NCBI RefSeq assembly: GCF_030161575.1
Contig: NZ_BSUL01000001.1
Location: 1,655,809-1,719,808, forward strand
DNA from: Arenivirga flava
GTDB taxonomy: Bacteria; Actinomycetota; Actinomycetes; Actinomycetales; Microbacteriaceae
Reading direction: 5' to 3'
DNA length: 64,000 bases
The translations under genes and the position numbers were made by a program. Numbering within the stretch: position 1 is the first letter of the stretch; each line of letters opens with the position of its first letter. A model generated the notes under the pieces. It searched no databases, was not told where the DNA came from, and saw only the letters and a program-made list of their open reading frames with translations. Of this stretch, positions 7,586 to 17,350 are shown one piece after another.

Positions 7586-8403
7586 TGCGCACCCGACCGA
7601 ACTGGATCGCCGGCGCGGCCGCGCTGCTGTGGCTGGCCGTCGTGCTGCTGCCCGTGTTCCTCATGCTCCGGGCGTCCTTCGAGTCGCAGGGGACCTACCT
7701 GGCGAACGGCCCGATCGCCCTGCCGACCGAGTTCAGCCTCGACAACTTCGCGCGCTCCTTCGAGATCGGCTTCGGGCGCTACCTGCTCAACGCCGGCATC
7801 ATCGCCCTCGGCACCGTCGCGATCGTGCTGATCCTGGTCCCGCCCCTGGCCTTCGCCATCGTGCGCAGCCGCTCGCGCACCGTCCGCGCCGTGTTCCGGG
7901 TCCTGCTGATCGGCCTGGCCGTGCCAGCCCAGGTCGTCGTCATCCCGCTGTACTTCCTCATCGACTCGCTCGGCCTCTTCGACACCCTGCTCGGCGTCAT
8001 CCTGCCCACGGCGGCGTTCGTGGTCCCGCTGACCACGCTGGTGCTCACCGGGAGCATGCGCGAGATCAGCGGCGAGACCTACGAGGCGATGGCGCTCGAC
8101 GGCGCCGGCTCGGTGCGCACGTTCCTCAACCTGGTGCTGCCGCTGTCGCGCGGTGGCATCGCGACGATCGTGGTCTACACCGCGCTGAACGCCTGGAACG
8201 GCTTCCTCCTGCCCCTCATCCTCACCCGCTCCCCCGAGGTGATGGTGGCCACGGTGGGTCTGAGCCAGTTCCGCCAGCAGTTCAGCGTGGACATCCCCGG
8301 GCTGCTCTCGGCAGTGGTGCTCACGATCATCCCGATCTTCGTCGTCTACCTCTTCGCCCGGCGCGCGCTCGTCGCCGGCCTCACCGGAGTGGGCGGCAAG
8401 TGA
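7585..8403 (+). CDS. Sugar ABC transporter permease (MalG-like)
   Basis: A 272-residue inner-membrane permease with six hydrophobic segments and the EAA motif Y-E-A-M-A-L-D-G-A-G-S-V-R-T-F near residue 167. The start overlaps the preceding stop by one base, and the stop overlaps the LacI start in the same TGATG manner. The family partner is the MalF-like protein before it; together they import an oligosaccharide delivered by the lipoprotein. Confidence 0.9.
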   Translation: MRTRPNWIAGAAALLWLAVVLLPVFLMLRASFESQGTYLANGPIALPTEFSLDNFARSFEIGFGRYLLNAGIIALGTVAIVLILVPPLAFAIVRSRSRTVRAVFRVLLIGLAVPAQVVVIPLYFLIDSLGLFDTLLGVILPTAAFVVPLTTLVLTGSMREISGETYEAMALDGAGSVRTFLNLVLPLSRGGIATIVVYTALNAWNGFLLPLILTRSPEVMVATVGLSQFRQQFSVDIPGLLSAVVLTIIPIFVVYLFARRALVAGLTGVGGK

Positions 8404-9476
8404 TGGCGGGCGAGGCGACGCGGTCGGTGCGCCGCATCACCATCGGCGACGTCGCCCGCTCGGCGAACGTCTCCGAGGCGACCGTCTCGAAGGTGCTCAA
8501 CGGGCGCCGCGGGGTCGGCGGCGACACCCGCGAGCGGGTGCAGGATGTGGTCCGCGAGCTCGGCTACGTGAGCATCAGCGAACGGCAGGGCTCCCTGCGC
8601 CGGGTCGGCGAGGCCACCATCGAGGTGCTCCTCGAACCGCACGACGTCGACAACCCGTACTTCTCGACCTTCATCGGCGGCGCGGTGCAGCAGGCCGCGG
8701 ACTCGGCCGCCGCACTGCTCGTGCGACCGGTGACCTCGATCGACGAGCGCTTCGATCTGCGCTGGGCGCAGTCGGTGGCACGGGCGGGGCGGGTCGGCGT
8801 GATCGAGCTCACCAGCGCCTACTCGGCCCACCGCGAGAACGCACTGCGCGCGGTCGGTCTGCCGATGGTGCTCGTCGACCCGATCGACCGCCCGCGGCCC
8901 TCCACCCCGAGCATCGGCGCCACCAACTGGGCCGGCGCCTACGAGGCCGCCCAGCATCTGCTCTCGCTCGGCCACCGCAGGATCGACTACATCGGAGGAC
9001 CTCCGAAGGCCCGCTGCGACGAGGTGCGCGCACACGGGTGGGCGGCCGCGATGGGCGATGCCGGCATCGCCGTCGACATCGAGGCGGTTCCGCGCGAGGC
9101 CTACTCCTTCGAGCACGGGCTGCGCGCGGCGACGGCGCTGCTGCAACGGCCCGACCCGCCGACGGCGATCTTCGCCGGGAGCGACATCAGCGCCAAGGGC
9201 GTGCTCGAGGCCGCCCGCCGGCTCGGGGTGCTGGTGCCCCGCGACCTCAGCGTCGTCGGCTTCGACGACACCTACCTGGCGCAGACCTCGACCCCGCCGC
9301 TCACCACCGTGCATCAGCCGATCGCCGACATCGGCCGCACCGCGGTCTCCACCCTGCTGCGGTTGGCCGCCGGCGACGCGCTGGCGACGCGTCGGATCGA
9401 GCTCGCCACCCATCTCGTCATCCGCGACTCCACGGCTCCGCCGTCGCCTCGCAACCCGAACGAAGGACGCCCATGA
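8403..9476 (+). CDS. LacI-family regulator of the first glycan operon
   Basis: A 357-residue repressor. The N-terminal helix-turn-helix reads I-G-D-V-A-R-S-A-N-V-S-E-A-T-V-S-K-V-L-N and is followed by the hinge and a periplasmic-binding-type sugar sensor (about 70-340) with the usual V-V-G-F-D-D-T near the end. It is cotranscribed and overlaps both neighbours. The S-E-A-T-V-S-K recognition helix differs from the V-P-T-V-S-R helix of the two LacI proteins in the second locus, consistent with a different operator (CGAAA-N3-TTTCG). Position and operator resemble BxlR. The inducer is probably a short xylo- or arabino-oligosaccharide. Confidence 0.85.
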   Translation: MAGEATRSVRRITIGDVARSANVSEATVSKVLNGRRGVGGDTRERVQDVVRELGYVSISERQGSLRRVGEATIEVLLEPHDVDNPYFSTFIGGAVQQAADSAAALLVRPVTSIDERFDLRWAQSVARAGRVGVIELTSAYSAHRENALRAVGLPMVLVDPIDRPRPSTPSIGATNWAGAYEAAQHLLSLGHRRIDYIGGPPKARCDEVRAHGWAAAMGDAGIAVDIEAVPREAYSFEHGLRAATALLQRPDPPTAIFAGSDISAKGVLEAARRLGVLVPRDLSVVGFDDTYLAQTSTPPLTTVHQPIADIGRTAVSTLLRLAAGDALATRRIELATHLVIRDSTAPPSPRNPNEGRP

Positions 9477-11791
9477 CCCCCGAGAGCATGATCCCCGAGA
9501 ACCCGTCGACGACGCCCCGCTGGCACGACGTCTCCCTCCCTCCCCGGGACCGCGCCCGAGCGCTCCTCGACGCCATGACCCCGAGCGAGCGCCTGGCCCA
9601 GCTCGGATCGACCTGGCCGGACGCCGACGGCGCGAGCGGCGACGTCGCTCCGATGCAGAGCACGCAGAATCGCGCGCAGCCCTTCGACGAGGCCATCGCC
9701 GGCGGCATCGGTCAGCTGACGAGGGTCTTCGGCACCGCCCCGCTGACGCCCCTGGAGGGCATGGCCAAGCTCAACGAGCTGCAGCGCGCCGTCCGCGACG
9801 CCAACCGCTTCGGCCTGCCCGCGCTGGCGCACGAGGAGTGCCTCACCGGGTTCACCGCCTGGCAGGCGACCGTCTTCCCGACCGCGCTCGCCTGGGGCGC
9901 CACCTTCGATCCGGACCTCATCGAGCGGATGGCCGCGGCCATCGGTCGCGACATGGCGGCCGTCGGCGTGCAGCAGGGGCTCTCCCCGTGCTCGACGTCG
10001 TCCGCGACTACCGATGGGGCCGCGTCGAGGAGACCATCGGCGAGGACCCCTACCTCGTCGGCGAGATCGCCGCCGCGTACGTCCGCGGGCTCCAGTCGGA
10101 AGGCATCGTGGCCACCCTGAAGCACTTCGTCGGCTACTCCGCCTCCCGGGGGCGCGCAACCACGCCCCGGTCTCGATCGGGCCCCGCGAGCTCGCCGACG
10201 TCATCCTGCCCCCTTCGAGAAGGCGGTCGTCGCGGCGGGTGTGCGCTCGGTGATGAACGCCTACAACGACAACGACGGCATCCCGGCGGCCGTGGACCGG
10301 TCCCTGCTCACCGAGCTCCTGCGCGAGACCTGGGGTTTCGAGGGCACGGTCGTCTCCGACTACTGGGCGATCCCCTTCGTCAACAGCATGCACCGGGTCG
10401 CCGAGGACGATCTCGACGCGGCACGCCAGACCCTCGCCGCGGGCATCGACGTCGAGCTGCCGCACACCATCGGCTACGCGCCGGCGCTGCTCGAGGACCC
10501 GGCCTCGCTCGCGCTCATCGACGCCTCGGCGCTGCGCGTGCTCACCCAGAAGGCCGAGCTGGGACTGCTCGACGCGGACTGGGCCCCGCCCGCTCCGACC
10601 GCGATCAATCTGGACTCGGCGGGCAACCGCGACCTCGCGCGCCGGATCGCCGAGCGCTCGGTGGTGCTGCTGCAGAACGACCGGGCGGCGCTGCCGCTGC
10701 GGGCGCCGGAGAGCATCGCCGTGATCGGGCCGGGCGCGGACGACGCCGGCTGCCTCTTCGGCTGCTACTCCTTCGTCAACCACGTCGTGCCCAACCACCC
10801 GGGCATCGACATCGGGGTGACGGCGCCCACGGTGCTCGATGCCGTGCGGGCCGAGTTCCCGGGCGCCACGGTGCGCCACGCGCTGGGCGTGCCGGTGCTC
10901 GGCGGCGATGACGACGGGCTCGACCGGGCCGTCAGCCTCGCGGCGGAGAGCGAGATCACCGTGCTCGTCGTCGGCGACCGTTCCGGCATGTTCGGCCACG
11001 GCACCTCGGGCGAGGGATGCGACGCCGAGGATCTGCGGCTGCCCGGCCGGCAGACCGAGCTGGTCGAGCGGGTGCTCGGGACCGGAACGGAGGTCGTGCT
11101 CGTCGCGCTCTCCGGCCGGCCCTACGAGATCGGCGGCGCCGCGCGGGCATCTGCCGCCGCCCTGCAGGTGTTCTTCCCGGGCGAGGAGGGCGCTGGGGCG
11201 GTCGCCGGAGTGCTCTCCGGACGCGTCAGCCCCTCCGGCCGCCTCCCGGTGCAGATCCCCGGGGATGGCTCCAACCAGCCCGGCACCTACCTCGCAGTGC
11301 CGCTCGCGCTGCGCAGCGACGGGGTCAGCAACCTCGACCCGACGCCGGCCTACCCCTTCGGCCACGGGCTGTCGTACACCCGCTTCGAGGTCGAGCGGTT
11401 CGACGCCGCGGCACGGCACATCCCGGTCGACGGACGAACGGTCCTCACGGCGCGCGTGCGCAACGCCGGCGGCACCACGGGCAGATGGGTGGGCCAGGTC
11501 TACCTGAGCGACCCGGTCGCGAGCGTCGCCCGACCCGTGCGACAGCTCATCGGGTTCGGCGCGATCGAGCTCGCCGCCGGGGAGACGGCGACGGTCGAGT
11601 TCGACTTCCACGCCGACCTCGCCGCGTTCACCGGGCGCGATGGCACGCGACGGGTCGAACCCGGACTGATCGAGCTCCGCCTCGCCGCGGACGCCGCCGA
11701 CGAGGGACGGATGGTCGTCATCGAGCTGACCGGCGACGCACGTCGCGTGAACCACTCGCGCGAGCTCACGATGCCGGTCCGCCCGGTCTGA
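9473..11791 (+). pseudogene. GH3 beta-glycosidase, three apparent frameshifts
   Basis: Reading through three single-base losses gives about 773 residues of glycoside hydrolase family 3 without signal peptide, so cytoplasmic. The pattern G-L-S-P-V-L-D-V-V-R-D-Y-R-W-G-R-V-E-E-T-I-G-E-D-P is typical of beta-xylosidase/arabinosidase members. The nucleophile lies in V-V-S-D-Y-W, the C-terminal alpha/beta sandwich holds R-P-Y-E-I-G-G, and an FnIII-like domain follows (from about 11400). The breaks are near 9990 (CCCCG then TG), 10148-10152 (five G, six needed) and 10209-10213 (five C, six needed). Conservation is undisturbed on both sides, which argues for sequencing error over decay. The start overlaps the LacI stop as ATGA and follows GAAGGA. 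Likely role: hydrolysis of the imported oligosaccharide. Confidence 0.85.
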
Positions 11792-11882
11792 GCGTCACCG
11801 ACGCGGGATGCCGCCGGTCGCTTGTCGCTCCGTCCCGGCACCAGCCCTCGTCGCCGTTGCGATCACCGCATCGATCACGGCG

Positions 11883-12364
11883 GTGCGCCTCGATCTCGAG
11901 CTGCGGATCAGCGCGGTCGCCCTGCGCTTCCTCGGGCGCAGGGCTTCGCCGCGACCACGGTCGAGGACATCGCGGAGTCGGCTGGCGGTTCACCGAGGAC
12001 CTTCTTCCGCTGCTTCGCGACGAAGGAGGATGCGGCCCTGTTCGATTTCATCGAAGTCGATGAGGCGCTCGGAGGGCTTGAACTCGACGTCAAGGATCTG
12101 GCGGACGCCAGCGTCGAGGTGCAACGGTTCCTCGCAGGCCTGCTCCGAGCCCTCGAGGGCGACAGACTCGAGCGATTCGCCCAGATCCGACGCCTGACCG
12201 AGGCGATCCCATCGATCCGCCACGCAGCCGATGCACGCCTGCGCACCGTGACCCGGGGCATCCGAGACGCGCTCATCGCTGCGCTCGGCGAGGCCGCGGA
12301 CGACGCCCGTCAGAGCTCGAGCTGCCGCAGTCGGGGCACGTTGCCCCAGACGACGGAGGTGTAG
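11883..12364 (+). pseudogene. TetR-family regulator, frameshifted
   Basis: Frame one gives L-E-L-R-I-S-A-V-A-L-R-F-L-G; after one lost base near 11936-11938 (three G, four needed) the next frame continues Q-G-F-A-A-T-T-V-E-D-I-A-E-S-A-G-G-S-P-R-T-F-F-R-C-F-A-T-K-E. This is a TetR helix-turn-helix. A short helical ligand domain follows. The GTG at 11883 is the nearest plausible start but has no clear ribosome site. The C-terminus runs 55 bases into the convergent gene, and its last residues look unlike TetR, so the 3' end may also be damaged. Target unknown. Confidence 0.6.
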
Positions 12365-13338
12365 GCCGGGTCGAACATGGCGTGGTAGCCGCCGGTGTGC
12401 CAGAACACGACCGGTCCTCGCAGCGTCTGTCGGCGGGCCTGGTCGATGAGCGCGGCGGCCGCCTTGCCGGTGTAGACCGGATCGACGACGATCCCTTCGA
12501 GTCGCGCCATGAGGTCGATGGCCTCGTAGACGCCGTCGGCAGGCTTGCCGTACCCCTCCCCGAGGTACTGCTCGGTGATCTCGAGCGCATCGGCGCCGAT
12601 CTCGATCGTCGGCGCCACCAGCGCCGCGGCCTCGCGCGCGAGCTGCAGGTACCGCCCGGGCACGTCGTCGTAGACGTTCTCCGCCACGACGACGCCGAGG
12701 ATGCGCGTGTCGGCTCCCTTGATCGCCCGCCCGAGGACGAGACCCGCGTGCGTGCTGCCGGCCGAACTCGCGTGCACGATGGTCGAGAAGGATGCGCCCT
12801 CAGCCGCCATCTGCTCGTCGAGTTCGCGGTAGGCGCGGGCGAAGCTCGTGGCGCCGCGGCCGGTGGCCGATCCGATGGGCAGCCGGTAGACGTGCTCCCC
12901 GTCCGCCTCGAGCTCCGCGACCACATCGGAGGTGCGCTGAGCGAGCTCCACCCACGAGATGTCGCCGACCAGCCGCAGGTCGGCGCCGAACAACGCGTCG
13001 AGCAGCAGGTTGCCGACCGGCTCCTTCGGCTCGTCGTGGCAGAGCACGAGCGTGCATCGCATCCCGAGTGCGGCCGCCGCGGCCGCGGCCGCCCGTGTGG
13101 CGTTGGAGTGACGCGACCCCTCGGTGACCAGGTGCGTCGCGCCGAGCTCGCGGGCGCGAGCGAGCTCGACCTCGAGCTTGCGCACCTTGTTGCCCGCCAG
13201 TCCCACGGAGCCCAGATCGTCGCGTTTCGCCCAGACCTCGACGCCCAGCTCCTCGCTGAGCCGGTGGAGCGGCTGCACCGGCGAGACGAAACCGCGCAGG
13301 TCGAGTCGGGGGAGATCGAGTGGCATCGAGGCGTTCAT
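12310..13338 (-). CDS. PLP-dependent D-cysteine desulfhydrase / ACC deaminase family enzyme
   Basis: A 342-residue fold-type II pyridoxal-phosphate enzyme. The PLP lysine is expected in G-N-K-V-R-K-L-E (near residue 55), and the second signature H-S-N-A-T-R replaces the usual Q-S-N-H. The family either removes sulfide from D-cysteine or opens 1-aminocyclopropane-1-carboxylate; the sequence alone does not decide. Starts at 13338 or four codons in (13326) are both possible. An Lrp/AsnC gene diverges from it across 99 bp and probably controls it in response to an amino acid. Confidence 0.75.
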   Translation of the reverse strand: MNASMPLDLPRLDLRGFVSPVQPLHRLSEELGVEVWAKRDDLGSVGLAGNKVRKLEVELARARELGATHLVTEGSRHSNATRAAAAAAAALGMRCTLVLCHDEPKEPVGNLLLDALFGADLRLVGDISWVELAQRTSDVVAELEADGEHVYRLPIGSATGRGATSFARAYRELDEQMAAEGASFSTIVHASSAGSTHAGLVLGRAIKGADTRILGVVVAENVYDDVPGRYLQLAREAAALVAPTIEIGADALEITEQYLGEGYGKPADGVYEAIDLMARLEGIVVDPVYTGKAAAALIDQARRQTLRGPVVFWHTGGYHAMFDPAYTSVVWGNVPRLRQLEL

Positions 13339-13424
13339 GCGTGCACCGTACGCCGTCGGCACGGGCCGCACGAGCGCGTCCGACGCAGAGGAGCACGTGC
13401 GCGCCAGGCGCAGCCGTGACACCG

Positions 13425-13430
13425 GATAAT
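13425..13430 (+). promoter_or_regulatory. -10 box of a leaderless Lrp promoter
   Basis: GATAAT followed by seven bases and then the ATG at 13438 places the transcription start at or next to the start codon. No good -35 is visible, and no ribosome-binding site lies between. Confidence 0.5.
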
Positions 13431-13437
13431 TGGGCAT

Positions 13438-13941
13438 ATGCACACACTCGACGCCCTTGATGCGAGCATCCTCCTCGAAAGGGATGCCACTCCGGAGGCG
13501 ACCGTCCTGGAGATCGCGCGTCGGCTGCAGATCTCCCGGAACACCGTCCACAGCCGGCTGCGGCGCCTGCGCGAGAGCGGGGCGCTGGGGGCACCGAGCT
13601 CGGCGCTGCTCGCCCAGCACATCGCGAGACCGCTGGTCGCGTTCGTGACGGTCTCCGTGGCGCAGCAGCACATCGATGGCACCGTCGCGGCGCTGCGCGC
13701 CATCCCCGAGGTCCTCGAGGCGCACACGATCACCGGCGACGCCGACATGATGCTGCGCGTCGCCGCGGCCGACACGGCCGACCTGCATCGCATCACGCAG
13801 CGCATCCAGCTCGCCCCGGGCGTGCGGCGCAGCAGCACCTCCATCGCCACCACGGAGGTCGTCGCCCGACGGGTCGTGCCCTTGCTCGAACGGCTCCGCG
13901 ACCAGACCACCGATCGCGCCCCGAAGCCGCCGTCGCACTAG
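13438..13941 (+). CDS. Lrp/AsnC-family transcriptional regulator
   Basis: A 167-residue protein with an N-terminal helix-turn-helix (A-R-R-L-Q-I-S-R-N-T-V-H-S-R-L-R-R-L, about residues 28-46) and a RAM/AsnC ligand-binding domain (about 65-150) that includes the I-T-G-D-A-D-M-M-L-R strand. Such proteins assemble as octamers and respond to amino acids. It is divergent from a PLP amino-acid enzyme, its likely target. The message appears leaderless. Confidence 0.85.
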   Translation: MHTLDALDASILLERDATPEATVLEIARRLQISRNTVHSRLRRLRESGALGAPSSALLAQHIARPLVAFVTVSVAQQHIDGTVAALRAIPEVLEAHTITGDADMMLRVAAADTADLHRITQRIQLAPGVRRSSTSIATTEVVARRVVPLLERLRDQTTDRAPKPPSH

Positions 13942-14046
13942 TTGGAGGCGGGGGCGAAGCGGCGCGATCTCGTCGGCTGATGGGGAGCGGCGAAGGCGGC
14001 ATCAACGGCTGACTACCACAAGCCAAACAGAATGACGGTTATCGGA

Positions 14047-15060
14047 TCACTGGTTGGCAGCCACTGCCGTGCTCTCGCGCCATTGCACCTCGGGGCGGAG
14101 GGTGTGCAGGTCGCCCGCATCCGCCTCGTCCGACATCGCGGCGAGGAGGGTCGCGACGCCGCGGGCGCCGAGCTCGCTGAAGTCCTGCCGCACGGTCGTC
14201 AGCGAGGGGACCCAGAGCGAGGACAGGGGGTGGTCGTCGAATCCGGCCACCGAGATGTCCTGCGGCACGCGCCGTCCGCCGTCGACGAGTCCGCGCATCA
14301 GTCCGAGCGCGATCTCGTCGTTGCCGCAGAGCACGGCCGTGACCTGCGGGTCCGCGGCCAGCTCGCGCCCGACGGCGCGTCCGCTCTGCGGATCCCAGGT
14401 CGCCTCGATGATGTCCGGCACCGGAGCGCCCGCCTCCTGGAGCGCGGCACGCCAACCGGTCGTACGGCCGTCTTCGCCGTGCACGGCAGGGACCGTGATG
14501 TGGTGCACCGTGCGGTGGCCCATCTCCAGCAGCCCGCGCACGAGCTCCTCGGCCGCGGTCGACTCGTCGATGAGCACTTGCGGCACGCCGTCCGCACGGG
14601 CACCCGACAGTGCCACGACCGGCACCGACGTGGGCAGCGAGCGCAGGGTGGCATCGCCCGCCGGGTCGAAGGTGAGCACGATGACCCCCTCGGGGCTCTG
14701 CGAGAAGGCGGCGGTGACCGCGCGCCGCACCACCTCGGGGTCGTCGTTCTCGACCACGGAGATCGTCACCGTGTAGTCGGCCGCACGCGCGGCGAGCTCG
14801 ATACCGCGGATGGTCTCGGCGTAGCCGTATCGCGAGGTGTTGCTGGTGACGATGCTGAGCATCCGGGACCGCCGGGAGGCGAGCGTGCGCGCTGCGGCGC
14901 TCGGGCGGTAATCGAGCTCCTCGATTGCGGCGAGAACGCGCTTGCGCCGCTTCTCGCTGACGGGCACCACCTGGTTGAGCACGCGCGAGACCGTGGGCAC
15001 CGAGACGCCCGCCCGCTCGGCCACGTCGGAGATCGTGGCCTGCTTCTTCACCGTCGTCAT
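14047..15060 (-). CDS. LacI-family regulator, left copy of the alpha-galactoside locus
   Basis: A 337-residue repressor: helix-turn-helix at residues 8-27 (I-S-D-V-A-E-R-A-G-V-S-V-P-T-V-S-R-V-L-N), then a sugar-sensing domain with A-G-F-D-D-H-P-L near the C-terminus. It is strikingly similar to the LacI at 20526-21545 throughout, including G-Y-A-E-T-I-R-G-I-E and C-G-N-D-E-I-A, so the two are paralogues flanking the transporter genes. ATG 15060 follows GAAGGA; a longer frame upstream has no ribosome site. It diverges from the GH36 gene across two palindromic operators and probably represses both directions. Confidence 0.87.
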   Translation of the reverse strand: MTTVKKQATISDVAERAGVSVPTVSRVLNQVVPVSEKRRKRVLAAIEELDYRPSAAARTLASRRSRMLSIVTSNTSRYGYAETIRGIELAARAADYTVTISVVENDDPEVVRRAVTAAFSQSPEGVIVLTFDPAGDATLRSLPTSVPVVALSGARADGVPQVLIDESTAAEELVRGLLEMGHRTVHHITVPAVHGEDGRTTGWRAALQEAGAPVPDIIEATWDPQSGRAVGRELAADPQVTAVLCGNDEIALGLMRGLVDGGRRVPQDISVAGFDDHPLSSLWVPSLTTVRQDFSELGARGVATLLAAMSDEADAGDLHTLRPEVQWRESTAVAANQ

Positions 15061-15126
15061 GGAGTCCTTCTGCTGGGCGGTCCGGCCGCTCCCTGCGGGA
15101 CGGCACCTGCCGTTCATCATAGATCT

Positions 15127-15140
15127 TGATAGCGGTTTCA
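15127..15140. promoter_or_regulatory. LacI operator 1 of the alpha-galactoside regulon
   Basis: TGATAGCGGTTTCA, a 14-bp near-palindrome between the divergent LacI and GH36 genes. It is closely related to the sites at 15162 and 21584. Confidence 0.65.
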
Positions 15141-15161
15141 AACTGCGCTACGTTGCATCTC

Positions 15162-15175
15162 TGAAAGCGGTATCA
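15162..15175. promoter_or_regulatory. LacI operator 2 of the alpha-galactoside regulon
   Basis: TGAAAGCGGTATCA, 35 bp from operator 1, about three helical turns plus, and 38 bases before the GH36 start. Together they support cooperative repression of both divergent genes. Confidence 0.65.
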
Positions 15176-15213
15176 TTCGATAGCGCGACGACGTCGATGG
15201 AGACGGAGCACGG

Positions 15214-17305
15214 ATGAGCACGGACACCTGGCTGACAGGCGGCATCGCCCTCGCGCTGCACTGGTCGCAGGACGAGCCGGTGACGGTGACGCTGAGCGAG
15301 AACGGTGCCGAGCGCGGAGAGCACAGGGTGCCGCTCGTCGAGGTGCTCACCGCGGGCAGCGGCCACGTGCCCGCCTCCGCACGCTCGGTGCACACCGAGC
15401 TCGGGGCCGCGTTCCGTCACGTCGGCACGCAGCAGTCCCTCGAGGACGGCACCGCCCGGCTCGAGATCGTGCAGTCCTCAGGCGCTCTCGAGGCGCGGGC
15501 GCAGCTCGAGGTGCTGCCGGGCACCACCGCGGTGCGCTCGACGGTAGAGGTGCGCAACACCGGCGACGAGCCCGTCGTCCTGCTGTCGGTCGCCTCCTGG
15601 AGCGCGGGATTCACCCTGGCCGGCGATGACGATCCGATGGCCGGATGGCAGCTGCTCTCCGGGCGCAGCGACTGGCTCGGCGAGGGTCGCTGGACCACGA
15701 CCGACCTGCGCCGCGACCTCTTCCCGCGTCTCGCCGAGCATCTCACCGGCCACGACCCGCGCGGCAGTCACCGCGTCGCCTCCACGGGCACCTGGTCCAC
15801 GGGTCAGCAGCTCCCCTTCGCCGTGCTCGAGCACGCCGAACAGCGACGGGCCCTCGCCTGGCAGATCGAGCACAACGGCTCGTGGCGATGGGAGATCGGC
15901 GAGGACACCGCGGGCGGCTACCTCGCGCTCTCCGGCCCCACCGCCGACGACTCCTCGTGGTCGCAGATGCTCCGCCCAGGCGAGGTCTTCCGCACGGTGC
16001 CCGTCACGGTGGCCGTCGGAGCGGACGCGGATGCGGCCGTGGCCGCGCTGACCCGGTACCGCCGCGCCTCCCGTCGCGATCACGACGACAACCGGCTCAT
16101 GCCGGTGGTCTTCAACGACTACATGAACACCCTCGACGGTGATCCGACCACCGAGAAGCTGCTGCCGCTCATCGCGAGCGCCGCGGAGGTCGGCGCCGAG
16201 GTGTTCTGCATCGACGCGGGATGGTACGACGACTCGGGCCACTGGTGGGACAGCGTGGGCGAGTGGCTGCCGTCCACCACCCGGTTCCCGGGCGGCCTCG
16301 GCGAGGTCATCGGCGCGATCCACGACGCCGGGATGGTGCCGGGCCTCTGGCTCGAGCCCGAGGTGGTCGGCGTGCGCAGCCCCGTGGCCGATGCGCTGCC
16401 GACCGAGGCGTTCCTGCAGCGTCACGGGCAGCGCGTGGTGGAGCACCACCGCTACCACCTCGATCTGCGCCACCCGGCGGCGCGCGCTCACCTCGACGGC
16501 GTCGTCGACCGGCTCGTGCGCGAGTTCGGCGTCTGGTTCTTCAAGTTCGACTACAACATCGACCCGGGTGCGGGCACCGACCTGCACGCCGACAGTCCGG
16601 GTGCGGGCCTGCTCGCCCACAACCGCGCGCACCTCGATTGGCTCGACGGCGTGCTCGACCGGCATCCGCAACTCGTCATCGAGAACTGCAGCTCGGGCGC
16701 CATGCGCATGGACTGGGCGATGCTCTCCCGCCTGGCCATGCAGTCGACCTCCGACCAGCAGGACTTCCGCCGCTACCCGCCGATCGCCGCATCCGCTCCG
16801 CTCGCGATGCTGCCGGAGCAGGCCGCCAGCTGGGCGTATCCGCAGCCGGACATGGATGCGGAGGAGATCGCGTTCTGCCTCGTCACCGGACTGCTGGGCC
16901 GCTACTACGTCTCGGGCTATCTGAACCGCATGGACGATGCGCAGCGGAGGCTGGTGACCGAGGCGATCGCCGCCGCGCGATCGCTGCGCACCGAGATCGC
17001 CGGGAGCGTGCCGAGCTGGCCGCTCGGCTTGCCGGGGTGGGAGGACGGCGACGTCGCCCTCGCGCTCGATGGCGACGGCTCGTCGCTCGTCTCCCTCTGG
17101 CACCGGCACGGCGAGGGCGGCACCGTCGCCCTCGAGCTGCCCCACCTGCGCGGTCGCGACGTCGTCGTCGAGACCGTGTTCCCCCTCGCTCCCCGCTTGG
17201 CCGACCTCCTGGGACGCCGAACGCGGAGTGCTCGACGTGCACGTCGGCGATCGACTCGCTGCGCGCACCCTCCGCCTCACCGCGCACCCGAACGCGGCGG
17301 TCTGA
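15214..17305 (+). pseudogene. GH36 alpha-galactosidase, one apparent frameshift
   Basis: About 696 residues when corrected. The N-terminal beta-sandwich is followed by the (beta/alpha)8 domain with the nucleophile Asp446 in F-K-F-D-Y-N, the S-S-G-A-M-R-M-D motif, and the acid/base Asp514 in S-T-S-D-Q-Q-D, all diagnostic of bacterial GH36. No signal peptide, so it acts on imported alpha-galactosides in the cytoplasm. At 17191-17194 four C occur where three keep frame; dropping one restores the conserved tail W-D-A-E-R-G-V-L and a stop at 17305. Two LacI operators lie just upstream, and an ABC importer follows 45 bp downstream. Confidence 0.87.
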
Positions 17306-17350
17306 GGCTTCGCACCACACTTGGAAACGCAGTCACGAAGGAGCAGTTCA

